Below are positions 26,987 through 63,321 of a DNA stretch of 64,000 nt, piece after piece. A program made the position numbers and the translations under genes. Origin of the DNA: Chrysomallon squamiferum. Its lineage: Eukaryota > Mollusca > Gastropoda > Neomphalida > Peltospiridae. Within the stretch, counting starts at the first letter, position 1. Each line of letters starts with the position of its first letter. Where the stretch lies: NCBI GenBank assembly GCA_012295275.1, contig CM022669.1, positions 2,981,640 through 3,045,639 of the forward strand, given 5' to 3'. The notes under the pieces were generated by a model. That model was not told the origin of the DNA. It did not search any database and saw only the letters and a list, made by a program, of their open reading frames with translations.

Positions 26987-28221
26987 TCTGCAGATAAGAA
27001 AGTTAAAAGTTAGTGTATTAATGTAGTCCCTTAATATGCACAAAAGAAAAAAAAAAAGAGAGAGAGAGAGAGGATATGATTGGTGGACTGAGGATCTGAC
27101 TATTTCACAATGAGTTTCAAATAAAACAAATTAGATTAAATTTTTAAAAAATAAAAATGTATTTCTTTGCTGTGGAAACTGACTTAAAAGAAAAGCATTG
27201 TCTGACTGACTGTGCTGTATTCAATTTTTTTTTCTATAAATATTTATATAGAAGTAATATACAATCATCACAAAAATAATGAGTTTTAAAACATACTTCT
27301 TTCATGTACAAACAAAAACCGAGTACACATCTGGGGTTTAAACATTAAATAAATAAATAAATAAATAAAAACTTAATCATTTAATGAAGTTAAAAATGAA
27401 AATCAACAATATGTTACCAGATAAAATGATTTTTGTATTTTAATGTGAATATGTGGGAAGGATATCATGTAAAGCTTGATTAACTGGTGACTCATAATAT
27501 GTATGTAGAAAAACAATACATTTTCAGAAACTGATGACAAAATGAACAAAGAATAAACCACTATGATAAAAGGAAACACGTAAAAATGAAAAAGTATCAC
27601 GCTGTCGTTGTGAAAGAAAAAAACGAAAAAGCTTTGGAGGAAATTTTCTGAATAAAATGACACATTTAAACTGCAGTTAGTAAAGAATAAAGCACAATAA
27701 AAGACACAATTATTGACAAATTTATAAACTGAAATTATGTTCTATAATCACAGGTACTTTAATAATAATAATATAAAAAATAATAAATCTTACTTTGGAT
27801 TAAATCATTAACTACTATTCTGCTAACTATATTATCTCACATTATCGTTTTTAGATTTATAATTTTAACTTTTCAAATTTCAGACATTAGACTTAGTTGG
27901 TTTTGTTTTCACTATTTTGTTTTACCACACTGTTAACGGAAAGACGGATATTATTTTTAATTCCTGTGACTGAAATGCCAGAGCAGTAGAACACAAAATT
28001 ATTAATGTTTTGAACTGAACGTCATACAGTCTACAACAGTTGAGTAAGTGAATCATTGAATGACAACTTGAATGTTAAACGTGGAAACGCATGGAGTTCG
28101 ACAGAAAACGTAGTGTGTGTTCATTTACAAAGACAGCAAAGGAAGTAAATTTTAGTAAGACTGACATCTGATTAAAATGAATGAAGCATTATAGGTCTGC
28201 TGGTCAAGAGAATAGGCGAAC

Positions 28222-28340
28222 CTGTACAGTTGCAATTTATTTGTCACACAAGTTTCTCACTGCAAGTCGCCATTGAACTGACTCGCACTAAATATTTATC
28301 TGGTATCTGATTGGTCTAAATTAGAGCGAATTGGCTGTAT
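28222..28340 (-). promoter_or_regulatory. Candidate NAA35 promoter and non-coding first exon
   Basis: On the minus strand two CCAAT boxes (ATTGG on plus at 28310-28314 and 28330-28334) lie just upstream of a stretch ending in a donor-like GTACAG/GTTCGC (boundary 28222). Splicing from here to the acceptor at 26987 would supply the missing 5' untranslated exon of NAA35. This is inference from motif position; no TATA box is evident. Confidence 0.35.
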
Positions 28341-29111
28341 TCGACCGTATTACCCACAAATATTTCTTCTTACTGCTACTACTACTGCTACAACCATCAC
28401 CGCTACTACTGCTCAGTTTGTTTAGAGAATTATTAATTTATTTAAACCATTTATAATCATGAAATTCAAAACTTGCAAATATAATTATCATAAAAGGGAG
28501 AAAATATATTTATAGCGATTAATTAAGATAGTTTTGTTTCAATGCTTAACTGATTATAATTTAATTATATATTTATTTATTGGACATACCATTGTACTCT
28601 CCAGTTCTGAATCACGGATCCACAGTTATTCTACATAATCTTTGCACAGGTTCGTACTAAGAGAACTATTATAAATTTAATGAATCAACCTTATAATCTG
28701 AATAAATTCATTGCAAATGAAGTCATTGGCCTTTAATTTACAATGGAGGGTAGGCAGATAACAAATGCATCAATTATCAGCTAAAAATATTGATCTGGAC
28801 TGTTACGTTCGTTTTGAGAATTCATTTATTCATTCATTTTTTCATTTGACCATTCATCCATTTATTAATGTATTTATCTTCTGTTTGTTTGTTTGTTTGT
28901 TTACACTGTTCAACAGTATCATTCGAAAGAAAACAAATGGGATATTCTTCTACAACATTCTTTTCCGCAATAATGTCATTTATTACTATTAGTAACACTA
29001 TACACTATATTATTACAACCATACACTATTACTATTCTCACTAAAACTATTACTTCTTCTATTATTTGTGTTGGTGCTGCTCTACCTTTGCTTCTGCAAC
29101 AACAACAACAA

Positions 29112-29152
<41 letters not shown>

Positions 29153-29494
29153 TTATTATTATTATTAATGTTGTTGTTTTGCTGTGTTATCCAGCTTCCA
29201 TCAGATTTTCATCAGAATATATTGCGATTCCCAGTTATATCGAAAATCAGAAATATTTTAATTAATATTCTGGATACGGATTATACAAATTAGAAACAGG
29301 TGACATGCATTCTTCCAGTTTAAAATTAATCGTATTTTGGATGAAAGATCTTTTTGCATGTCTGTAATAGAAAAAAAAATTAATAATAATAAAAAAAAAA
29401 AAAAAAAAATGACACAAATACAGACGCAACTTTCTTCTAGCTATTTAAAATGAAAAAAAAGAAAAAAAAGAAAAAAATCCCAACATAATAAAGG

Positions 29495-29698
29495 CTATTC
29501 TAAATTATCTGCAGTTTGAATTGAAGCGTGGTTAAAAGCTGATGTCAGTTAGATACATAACTAAAAAAAGAAAATGACAGCGGTAAAGTGCATCACCGAC
29601 GTCGTATGTTATTAGCAAGGGATGGGTCGCAAGTTTTAACAGTAACAGTTATTTAAAAGTATTCTTTATTCTGGCACAGCGTGTTTTATGTATATATA

Positions 29699-29736
<38 letters not shown>

Positions 29737-29813
29737 ACAACACGCTTATATTTATACATATTCAAAGAGCTCACGCTTCACATCGCACTTGTGTCGCAAG
29801 CCATTTCATAACT

Positions 29814-29830
<17 letters not shown>
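29495..29830 (-). repeat. Dispersed repeat, inverted copy 1
   Basis: Reverse complement of about 1915-2215. Shared phrases (given in this strand's plus orientation) include GCAAGGGATGGGTCGCAAGT and TCGCACTTGTGTCGCAAGCC. A (TG)n/(TA)n expansion interrupts the copy at 29690-29735. Confidence 0.8.
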
Positions 29831-29844
<14 letters not shown>

Positions 29845-30696
29845 ATATTTATTATTATTAAATTATTATTTTTTAAATTTATCCTTAAATAATCGTAAAG
29901 TCCATATTTTGTATTACTGTACTGAAATTAATAAAATGTCACTATTATAAGATTATCTTTTTATAGTATCTACGATTTAAAGACCTTTTGCGTAACGAGA
30001 AACTCGGTTCTTCCTTCAGTCGTTAAACTGAGGATCTGCTGTACACATAAATAAAGTCAGTACATTCTTACATATACAAGAAAAGTACTGAATATATAAT
30101 TAATCATATGGCAGGCGTACATAACTACATAAAGATAATTCTAAATACGTAATCTGAGTGACCTGACTGCATATGAAGTCATTGCTTTAAACAAATATGC
30201 AAAATAACCAAGATTATATTTCAATTTTTAATTTAGTTTTTTTTAACTATTATTAGTTATTGCGCGCACGCACACAGACACACACACACACACACATATA
30301 ACTATTTTTATAAGTTATTTCAAGGGGGCCATAGCCCTGTAAATTACAATGGGGGTGGGCAGACATCAAGAGCAGCAGTTATCAATCAAAAACATTGATC
30401 TGGATTGTTACGTTTCGTTTTGAATATTCATTCATTCATTTATTCGTTCGATATTTCATTCATTTATTTTTTGTTTGTTTATTTTTTTATTCGTTTATTG
30501 TCTGTTTGTTTGTTTACAGTGTTCAATGGACTCATTCGGAAAAAAGCAAATGTTATATTCTTCTACAACATTCTTTTCCACAGTAATTTCATTTATTACT
30601 ATTACTACCATACACTGCTACTATTATCACTAGAACTATTACTACTATTGTTGCTGTTGCTGCTGCTTCTACAACTGCTACTATTACTATTACTGC

Positions 30697-30736
<40 letters not shown>

Positions 30737-30814
30737 GTTACTATTATTTTATTATTATTATTATTAATTATTATTTGTTATTGTTAATGTTGTTCTGTTA
30801 TGGGTGTTTTTTTA

Positions 30815-30907
30815 CGCTTTTTTAACTACCAACATAATAAAGGCTATTCAGTTTAAAAAAGTGATATTTGCAGTTTGAATTGACGCAAAAACATGACACA
30901 AAGTGTC

Positions 30908-30941
<34 letters not shown>

Positions 30942-31415
30942 AAAAGATACATAACATAATAAAAAAAATTAAAGTTTGAATTGAAAGTGGTTAAACTGCA
31001 TCACTGATGTCGTTAGATGTGTAACTAAAAAAAAAAAAATGACAGCAAGGGATGGGACGCTAGTTTTAACAGTAACAGTTATTTGAAAGTATTCAAAATA
31101 CATATTTAGATTCTTTATTCACTCACAGCGTGTTATATGTTTATTTATACACACAAAGAGCTCACGCTTCATATCGCACTTGTGTCGCAAGCCATTTCAT
31201 AACTTCTTCTTTTTTTTTTTTTTATAAGTGTTATTATTATTATTAAAAGAATTTAAATAAAAACATAACAATAATAATAATAATCAGAATTTAGTATCCT
31301 GCGATTTAACGGACCTCCATTCAACCCACTTCAGATTTAGGGGACAAAAAGTTGGTGAAATATTCCAGTCCAAAGATGAGACATGGGTTTTTTTCAGTAT
31401 GCTAATACAACAGAC
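30815..31415 (-). repeat. Dispersed repeat, inverted copy 2 (longer)
   Basis: Reverse complement of about 1735-2215. It retains a segment missing from inverted copy 1 (GACCTCCATTCAACCCACTT, about 31312-31331, the reverse complement of bases near 1790-1810). An A run at 30911-30939 interrupts it. Confidence 0.8.
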
Positions 31416-31914
31416 TGATACTTCTCTTGTGTCTGTTTGATCGTAAATTCCATATTTCGTGTTATTGCATTGAAATTAATAAAGTTACACTGCTATAAAA
31501 TTGTATTACTATCTTCTTTTTTTATATATAATATCTACGATTTAAAGACCTTCTGCGTCAACAAACAACCCAGTTTTTCTTTTAGTCGTTAAATTTAACA
31601 TCTGCAGTTAAATAAAATCAGTCCATTGTGTCATACGAACAAGTACTGAATATATAATGAATGTATATGGCAAGTATAGATGGGCGGACCTATATAACTA
31701 TCAGAATAAGCTGACTGCAAAAAAGTCAGTTTTAATCTAATGTGCAAGATGAAAAAGTATATATATATATTTATTATTATTATTAATTAAAAAAAAAATA
31801 AAAAATGTTTTTAGTTTTTCTTAAAAGTTATTTCAAAGTGGCCATTAATTTACAAAGGAGGATGGGAAGACATCAAGCTCATCAATTATCAGCTAAAAAC
31901 ATTGATCTGGTGTA

Positions 31915-32033
31915 TGACGAATTAATGGCTTCTCTCGGCGGAACTGTGCAACATCAAGTAAACGATAGCAGAACATTCAGTGGAGCCAGTAAGAACTGCA
32001 CGACTTTCACGAGCGAATATTTCTATAAGGTAC
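31915..32033 (+). other. Exon-like open segment of unknown identity
   Basis: Where the third partial tandem unit ends, an open frame continues for about 39 codons (starting near VYDELMASLGG, ending SEYFYK) and meets a donor-like AAG/GTACAC at 32034. Its base composition is more balanced than its AT-rich surroundings. I do not recognise the peptide and find no partner exon, so this may be a captured exon fragment or chance. Confidence 0.25.
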
Positions 32034-32045
32034 ACCTTTGATTTG

Positions 32046-32078
<33 letters not shown>

Positions 32079-32517
32079 TAATAACAACAACCTTCCAGTA
32101 AATGTAGTGCTTAAATTAGAAGATATTTTAATTTTAAAACATACTGGTCAGATGTGAAATGTTTAATGAAACAATTATTTATTTATTTATTTATTTATTT
32201 ATATTTTTTACTATTTTATTTAGTTATTATTATTTTTTTTTAATGTATTTGTTTAGTTAATTTTATTTTTTTATTTTTTACTATTTTATTTAGTTATTTA
32301 ATTTTTTAAAATGTATTTGTTTATTTATTCATTCATTTATTTATTCTATTAATTTTTATGTTAAATAAAGCTATTTAGAAACTTTAGTTGCAGCGATGAT
32401 AATCAACTATTGAAGATGCACCTTTTGTGGAAATAAAGATAGAAATACTTTTACAAACTCTTTAGGATTGTTTGCATATATATTATATAAAATAGCTATG
32501 TATACCATAAGATAATA

Positions 32518-36000
<3,483 letters not shown>

Positions 36001-36099
36001 TTACAGACGTTAAAACAGTGTGTTGATTATTCATGAGTAAACAGTACGTACAAGGTGAGAATATCAATTTACGGTTATTGAAAATGGAGATATCCTGTT

Positions 36100-36249
36100 C
36101 AATGTTCGGATCATGCGGAGTGAGGTAATTTACCTGTGGTCACCCACCAATCGGCAGAAAGTTAACTCGAGTCACAGCGATAGCATTCCGGGTATACGCC
36201 GACTTCGTTCAATCAGCTGAGTAGACGTTACAGTGACGAAATGGTCTTG
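36100..36249 (+). promoter_or_regulatory. Candidate upstream promoter/5' exon of the chitin synthase
   Basis: A GC-richer island in AT-rich DNA contains a CCAAT box (CCCACCAATCGG, about 36145-36156) and ends in ATGGTCTT/GTAAGTAG, a perfect donor at about 36249. The chitin synthase start codon lies in an exon with an acceptor at 42399-42400, so an upstream 5' untranslated exon must exist; this is a plausible one, 6.15 kb away. The ATG here would meet a stop before the main start codon, making it an upstream ORF. Confidence 0.3.
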
Positions 36250-36458
36250 TAAGTAGACATGTTATAATTTTTCTTTTCTTCTATTTCTATTTTATTTTCT
36301 TTTCTTTTTATTCTTTCTATTTTATTCTTTTCTATTTTATTTATTTATTTATTTTATTTTATTCTATTTTATTTATTTATTTATTTTATTTTATTCTATT
36401 TTATTTATTAATTTATTTATTTAATTTATTTATTTATTTATTGTTGTCGTTTTTATTA

Positions 36459-36497
<39 letters not shown>

Positions 36498-36515
36498 TTA
36501 TTATTATTATTATTA

Positions 36516-36546
<31 letters not shown>

Positions 36547-36998
36547 AGTTGTTGTTGTTGTTATTATTATTGCTGTTATTATTTTTACTGTTGTTGTTGC
36601 TGTTGCTTACTGTTGTTATCATCATGCTATAATCAGATTTTAATCGGTTAATTCAAGTTAAAACTGAACTGATCGCTCGTCCATCCACCCGTTACTTTCA
36701 GCATAGGTTGGATTCAAATGAATTTGTATTTAACTCATCCACCGTAACATTCATCTCTCCCTTCATATATAATAATAATAATTATGATAATAATAATAAT
36801 AACAACAGTTATTATTATTATTATTATTCGAGAGATTAAACGTTTTATTACCTTTAATAAGTATGAATGACGAACACATTTTTGAAAATTATTTTAAACT
36901 TATCATGAAAAGCAAGAGATTCTAAAAAGCGTGTTCAAACCTGAGATACTTTTTAGCAATATTCCTCCACAAACACAAACACTTACACTTACACACAA

Positions 36999-37052
<54 letters not shown>

Positions 37053-37382
37053 TAATGAAAATGAAACAAAATCTTATTTTGTTTTCATCTTTTTATTATT
37101 ATTTTTATCACACACACATACACACACATATAATAAAATGATGAAAATAAAACAAGAATTTGTTTCATTTTCGTTATTTTATTTTTATTTGTTCTCGTTT
37201 GAACATTTTATGTATATTTTAAACCAAGCTAATTTTATTTATTTTATTATTTTATTTATTTATATTAAGATTTTTAACTTTCTGCTCCATAACCACTGAA
37301 AGCAATTTAGAAAAAAAAAAAAAAAAAAAAGAAATGAAAGAAAAAAAAATGGAAGTAAAGATTTATTATCGCCGACTGTTCA

Positions 37383-37390
37383 TGACGTCA
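37383..37390. promoter_or_regulatory. Perfect CRE palindrome TGACGTCA (first)
   Basis: The octamer TGACGTCA, extended to ATGACGTCAT, is the consensus site for CREB/ATF-type bZIP factors. It sits in a locally GC-richer patch followed by GGCCCGCG. No transcript start is demonstrated here. Confidence 0.35.
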
Positions 37391-37615
37391 TAAGAGTGGC
37401 GGACTCTCTTGGCCCGCGTAGGTTTGTGTGGTGACACTCCCCAGCTCTCAAATATAGCTAAATAGTCTAATTTAGTTTTAAGGATTGGGGGAGGGTAAAA
37501 TCAGTTTTTAACATTACTTTTTCATAACAGGATCGTTAAAAACGACCCGCTAAAATGATTCTTTTGAAATAATTATTTATTACTCGAAACCAAAACTAAA
37601 AAAAAAAAGAAAAAG

Positions 37616-37667
<52 letters not shown>

Positions 37668-37786
37668 GAAGGATTCCTTTCTGAAACTCTTGTTCTTAAC
37701 CCATCCCCTATAATGTGATACTATTATATTAACATGGAAATTGCCAGTATCCAGCAGGTACTTGTTTTAAAATATTTGAATTAATT

Positions 37787-37828
<42 letters not shown>

Positions 37829-38352
37829 ACTTAGAAAAAAAAAACATTTGCTTAAAACAAAGGCTAAAATGCGTCTTTGTTTTTCCTCAGAGCTTTTCAG
37901 TAAATTGTTAGGAAAATGTCAATTATGTTGTTATCGCGCTCTCACGTCAGCAGTTACTTACTTAAGTAGCTTTTAGCATATTTATCCCTCCCGCCACTTA
38001 AAACGCATATTACAGACCGCTTGTAAAAAATATGCAACAGATTTTCACGATAAAATGAACAAAGGGTAAACTAGTACATGATATACAAACATGCTTCTTC
38101 TTCTTCTTCTTCTTCTTTTTCTTCTTCTTCTTATTATTATTGCTGTTGTTCTTATTGTTATTGTTATTGTTGTTGTTGTTATTATTATTAGTAGTAGTAG
38201 TATGTAACTGCGTGTATGTTTGTATCTGTCTGTCTGTATGTATGTTTGTCAGTACGTAAGTATGTTCATACATACATATTCATTTTTCTATTCATTATAC
38301 TATATATATTTTTTATTAGATATGTATCTTCGTTATCATTTTAAATAATCCA

Positions 38353-38360
38353 TGACGTCA
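38353..38360. promoter_or_regulatory. Perfect CRE palindrome TGACGTCA (second)
   Basis: An identical ten-base ATGACGTCAT occurs 970 bases right of the first, in otherwise unrelated flanking sequence, so it is not simply part of a duplicated block. It may be a regulatory element for the chitin synthase about 4 kb downstream; this is an inference. Confidence 0.35.
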
Positions 38361-38732
38361 TTAACTAGAGTAATCTATCAATCGTCGGGTGATTTTATCT
38401 GAATCCTGTTTGACATAATAAATTCTATTAATAGCACGCTATTAATAGAAAGCTTCAAATTTTGAAATTTCCTGATGAGAAATCGTATTGTCCTTTTGAA
38501 AGCTATGAATAAAGAGTATCGTAAAAGTAGGTGTCTCGCTGGCTCCACGCTTATCCGTGCAGACTCCCCCACACCCTTACCACTGTGTGTATAAATAGAT
38601 CACATATCCTGATTTATGACAATGAACTAATTAATGTTTTAAACGACCGACTGACCATACTGAATGAAACACCTATGTCATCTGACCTATGTAAAGTTAC
38701 TGTAATTAATATATATGTATGCCTTTATGTGA

Positions 38733-38734
<2 letters not shown>

Positions 38735-38763
<29 letters not shown>

Positions 38764-39010
38764 TGTATGTATGCATGGATGGATGGATGGATGTATGGAT
38801 GGGTGGATGGATGGATGGATGGTTGTTTACCTGTATAAGTGTATATATGTATATGCGTGTGTGTATGAATGTATGTATATGTTAGTTATGTATGAATGAA
38901 TAAATGTTTGTGTGTGCATGTATGAATGTATTTGTGTATGTATGAATGTAATGGGTGGATGGGTGGATGGATGGATGTTTGTAGGGATGTATGGTGTGGA
39001 TAAATACTTA
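38735..39010. repeat. (ATGT)n and (GGAT)n tetranucleotide region
   Basis: ATGT repeats (38740-38773) are followed by GGAT repeats (38774-38822) and more dispersed copies of both to about 39000. A CA array follows near 39087-39122. Confidence 0.9.
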
Positions 39011-39084
39011 TATGTATGTACGTACGTACGTATCCCATGTGTGTGTGCATTAATATGTATATGTGTACATGCATTTGTTTGTGA

Positions 39085-39115
<31 letters not shown>

Positions 39116-39571
39116 CACACACATATGCATGCAAGTAACACGCTATATTTGTAATCCGGAAGTCCTAAGATAATCTAAAAATTAAAAATAAAACTTGGAG
39201 ACAGTTAATAAAACATGGCTAAGTTTGGTTATCATATTTTATTTTGTGTTTAATTTGTCTGTGAAGTGGCGGTGTTAGACAAGGGAGTGACTGGTAGTTG
39301 TAAATTTTAATATCTCCTGGGTTCTAACCTACCTTGATGAACTCTCGTTAAATTTCGTCAATAGTCCAATAAAACATTAGGGAGACGTCATTCGGTCCTT
39401 GAATGTCGCTAAATCACTTGTAAAATATTTATAATTGCACTATGATTATATAATCAGTTGTATTTATGTTTCTTTTTCGTTTTATTCAGTGCGAAGAAAT
39501 TGAAATAAATATGAGGAGTCTGTTTCTTTCGAAAATTTGTTCAACTTAAAAATCTATATATTTTATTTGTA

Positions 39572-39624
<53 letters not shown>

Positions 39625-41049
39625 TATTACTACTACTACTACTACTACTATTAGAAGTTTAAAAGTAGTAGTAGCAGTCTTAGTGATAGTAGTGGTGGTA
39701 GAAATAGAAGTAGTAATAGTAGAACTAGTGGTCCCAGTAGCAGTAGTATATTATTATTATGATTATTATTATATTATTATCATCATCATTATCATCATCA
39801 TCATCATCATCAACATCTTCAGTAATCGTTGAAGTAATGGTACTTTTTACCTTTTTATTATATGATTTCTTTTTTTAATTTTAATTTTTTTTTTAAATCA
39901 TTTTCTGACATATTCACAACTGTTTAATTGACAAAGTTTTGTTTTTATTTCATTTTACAAACTGTCCTTGGGGTTTCTTTCCAGATAATTTTTCCCCCCC
40001 GTCCTCAAGCTTTTCAAATCGTCACTTCTCTTTGTCAATGTTTTCTCTATGACTTCAAACACATTAAAAAACAAGGTATCGTGTTCTTACACCAAAACAA
40101 CTGACTCTGAAATCGGAGTGAAGATATGATACCGAGATCTTCGTTTTAAAAGGCCTGTGCTTAAATTACTGCACTATGAAGGCTAATGAATAGAGGCATA
40201 TTTATCTAGTTAGGAAAGACGTTATGGATATATCTCAAGTGTAGAAACAGAGCTTGACAGCTATGTCAGGTCCGTGTCGGAAACAATATTCAACGAACAA
40301 GCATTTCATTTATCACTTACTCCAAAGCGTCGGTTCTGTTGAAAGTTTTCATGTTCAGGAGTACTCGTGTGTGTGTTGCGTAAGAAGAATAGCATAGTTT
40401 AAATTCCTAGAAAATCAAAAACAACAACAACAACAAAATATACTTTAAAATACTTTAGACCCGTCATTACAATTTAAAAAAAAAAGAAAAGAAATGAAAA
40501 GACAGCCCTTAAAAAAAAACAGACATGAAAAAAAAAATATTTTCAACAATTACTTCATACTCAATATGTTTTTATTAATTAAAGTCTCCAGCTGTCAAGT
40601 TTTTTTTTCTTTTCTCGTTTACACAACGTATTCTAATCATGGTGAGATTCTGAAATAAAAAAAAAAAAAAAAAATAAAAAAAAAAATAAAACCAGAAATT
40701 AGCACGATTTTTTACAAAGTGCAAATAAAGTATCCACCATACATAATACCGCAAATCCTTCAACAGAGGGCTGGTCTTAACACATGCTAGTCTGTTGTTA
40801 TAAGAAACCAGGCTTCAGAAATAGAAAACAAAAGCCTTAAGAGCAGGCTTTGATAGAATACATCATTTATCGTGAAAAACACGATTTCATTCTGAAAAAA
40901 AGAATACCTCACCTGTCATCTCTGATACTCAGTAATTATTAAAAAAAAGAGAAAGAAAGAAAAAGAAATAAATCAAGTTGAATAATGCAAAACAGGTATA
41001 TTTTTCTTGCAGTAGTTGTTCCCTTTTCTGAAGCGCGTCAAACTATTAA

Positions 41050-41530
41050 TAGAAGGCGTATTTTATAAACAATAAAGATTTGTTCTTTTAGCTAAATTCC
41101 TGTCAGAATTGTTAATAACTATAGAAGATGAATGTTATATACCAAAACATTTGTTCTGTCAAATAAATACGCTTCAGAAATAGCTTCATTTCTTTGTTCA
41201 AGATGCAGGCAGTCAGTCCTTTGTAAGAAGTTTTTCGGGTTTTGGAATGTAAAGAGATAAAGCGACTAAGGAGCTAAGTCTAAATACAAATTCCCTTTAT
41301 ATTTCACTTACAGCTTACATCAACAATCGTCACGGTTTTATATACAATAAGATTTGTTCTGTCAAATGAGTACGCTTCAAAAATAGCTTCTTTGTTCAAG
41401 ATGCAGACTGTCAGTTTTTATACGAAATGTTTCGGGTTTTGAAATATAAACAGTTAACGTGTGGAAGGATAAGTCTAAATACAAATTCCCTTTATGTTTC
41501 ATATACAGCTTACGTCAAACAGTCGTCAAG
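41050..41530 (+). repeat. Tandem duplication, unit about 200 bp
   Basis: Phrases recur at a spacing of 195-203 bases: GATTTGTTCTGTCAAAT-like, ACGCTTCA.AAATAGCTTC, TTTGTTCAAGATGCAG, TTTCGGGTTTTG, and CTAAATACAAATTCCCTTTA followed by CAGCTTAC. The first copy spans about 41150-41340 and the second about 41345-41530. A fragment near 41075 (AATAAAGATTTGTTCT) suggests an earlier partial copy. Confidence 0.8.
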
Positions 41531-42045
41531 ATTTTTTATTTGACATTTTGTAATAACTGTGTGCATAAAATAAAGGGTTTTTTAAAATGCAAAACACTCC
41601 GAAAATTTCGCAATTTCGAACAAAGAATCCTCTTCCTGGTATGTCATAAAAACAAAATTCTGTCCAGTCATAGTGTAGACGTATTTGTCACTTCTTATTT
41701 TCTATTTTTGTTTCCTTGCATTAAAATATTTTAAATTATGGATGAAGTAATGGTTTGAGATAGAAATGTTTAAAATAGACTTTCATGGGATAGTTTCTTC
41801 ACAGCGTTTTGAAGCTGAATTGACGAAAATAAAATAAAATTTTAATTAAACGTGACGGTAAATATTTATTTATTTATTCTCCTCAGTATTTCATAACGAT
41901 GGTAAATTACGTTTAATTGATAGTAAATTTAAATCTGTTGGAAATAGGTGTTTTAAAATTAAACTTTAAAAAAAATATATTAAACTTATTAAATTTAATT
42001 ATTATTATTATTATTAATTATTATTATTATTATTATAATTATTAC

Positions 42046-42127
<82 letters not shown>

Positions 42128-42400
42128 GGTGGTAGTAGTAGTAGTATTGAGGTTGTTAATACTGGTTTTACGTTATATATATATCTGATAGATCTTATCG
42201 ATAATAAAATATAATGGTACTTACTGATATAAAAATGTGATGGTAAAAAAACAACCCACGAATTTATTGATATTAAATGAAAAAAAAAGAAGAACAAATA
42301 TATATTACTAAAACATGATGGTAAAATATGTATCTTTTTACACAGAAAATTCTTCGGCAGTTTCTGAACATTATCGTGTGTAATATTCTCTTTGTAACAG

Positions 42401-42475
42401 GACAAACGACATTAAGCTGTGTGGAGATTACATTAGAGACTGAGTACTTCTGCCTGACTGAGAAGATTCGTGAAA
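42401..42475 (+). other. 5' untranslated part of the chitin synthase start exon
   Basis: A good acceptor (TTCTCTTTGTAACAG, AG at 42399-42400) precedes this segment, which runs to the ATG at 42476 with an in-frame TGA upstream. This marks the exon as non-initial in the transcript. Confidence 0.6.
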
Positions 42476-62962
<20,487 letters not shown>

Positions 62963-63290
62963 TACGATCCTCTCATTTCAGCGCTATATAGCAGTGTTAC
63001 AAATGGATGCACATCTGGTACCGAGTTAATAGAACGAAATGCTATTAAGCTGTATTTTTAAAAAATATTTTTAGTCCCTTTATATTTATACTTATTCCTA
63101 TAAACATCGTAAACTTCAGTCTGCAAGCTATGCGTAGACCTCCTTGGTTATAAATCTAACAGCCTGATGATATTAATACCGGTTAAATATATATATATAT
63201 ATATAAATAATTTAAGAAAAAGAAAGAAAAAAGAAAATAAAAAAAAAGAAACAAACAAGAAAGAAAGAAATTTAGAAATAAACAAACAAA

Positions 63291-63321
<31 letters not shown>

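Larger units (their letters stand above)
28690..31905 (+). repeat. Tandem array of 1.5-1.6 kb units (two full, one partial)
   Basis: Landmarks recur in order. TTTACAATGGAGGG-like phrases followed by ATTGATCTGG occur near 28740, 30346 and 31852, giving spacings of about 1,606 and 1,506 bp. After each of the first two come ATTCATT/TTGTTTGTTT-rich DNA, trinucleotide arrays, an inverted copy of the 1.7-2.2 kb repeat, and a block containing ATCTACGATTTAAAGACC (about 29970 and 31538). The third unit is only about 80 bases before unrelated sequence begins. Confidence 0.8.
36250..42400. other. Repeat-rich DNA upstream of the chitin synthase start exon
   Basis: No protein gene seen. Contents include TTTA/TTA repeats (36340-36610), (AAT)n at 37001-37047, long A runs (37620-37653), CTT/TTA triplets (38098-38205), ATGT and GGAT tetranucleotides (about 38735-39000), TTA/CTA triplets (39570-39650), a ~200-bp tandem duplication (41050-41530), and TTA/TAG/TGG triplets (42001-42147). 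Two CRE-type palindromes lie at 37383 and 38353. Confidence 0.6.
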
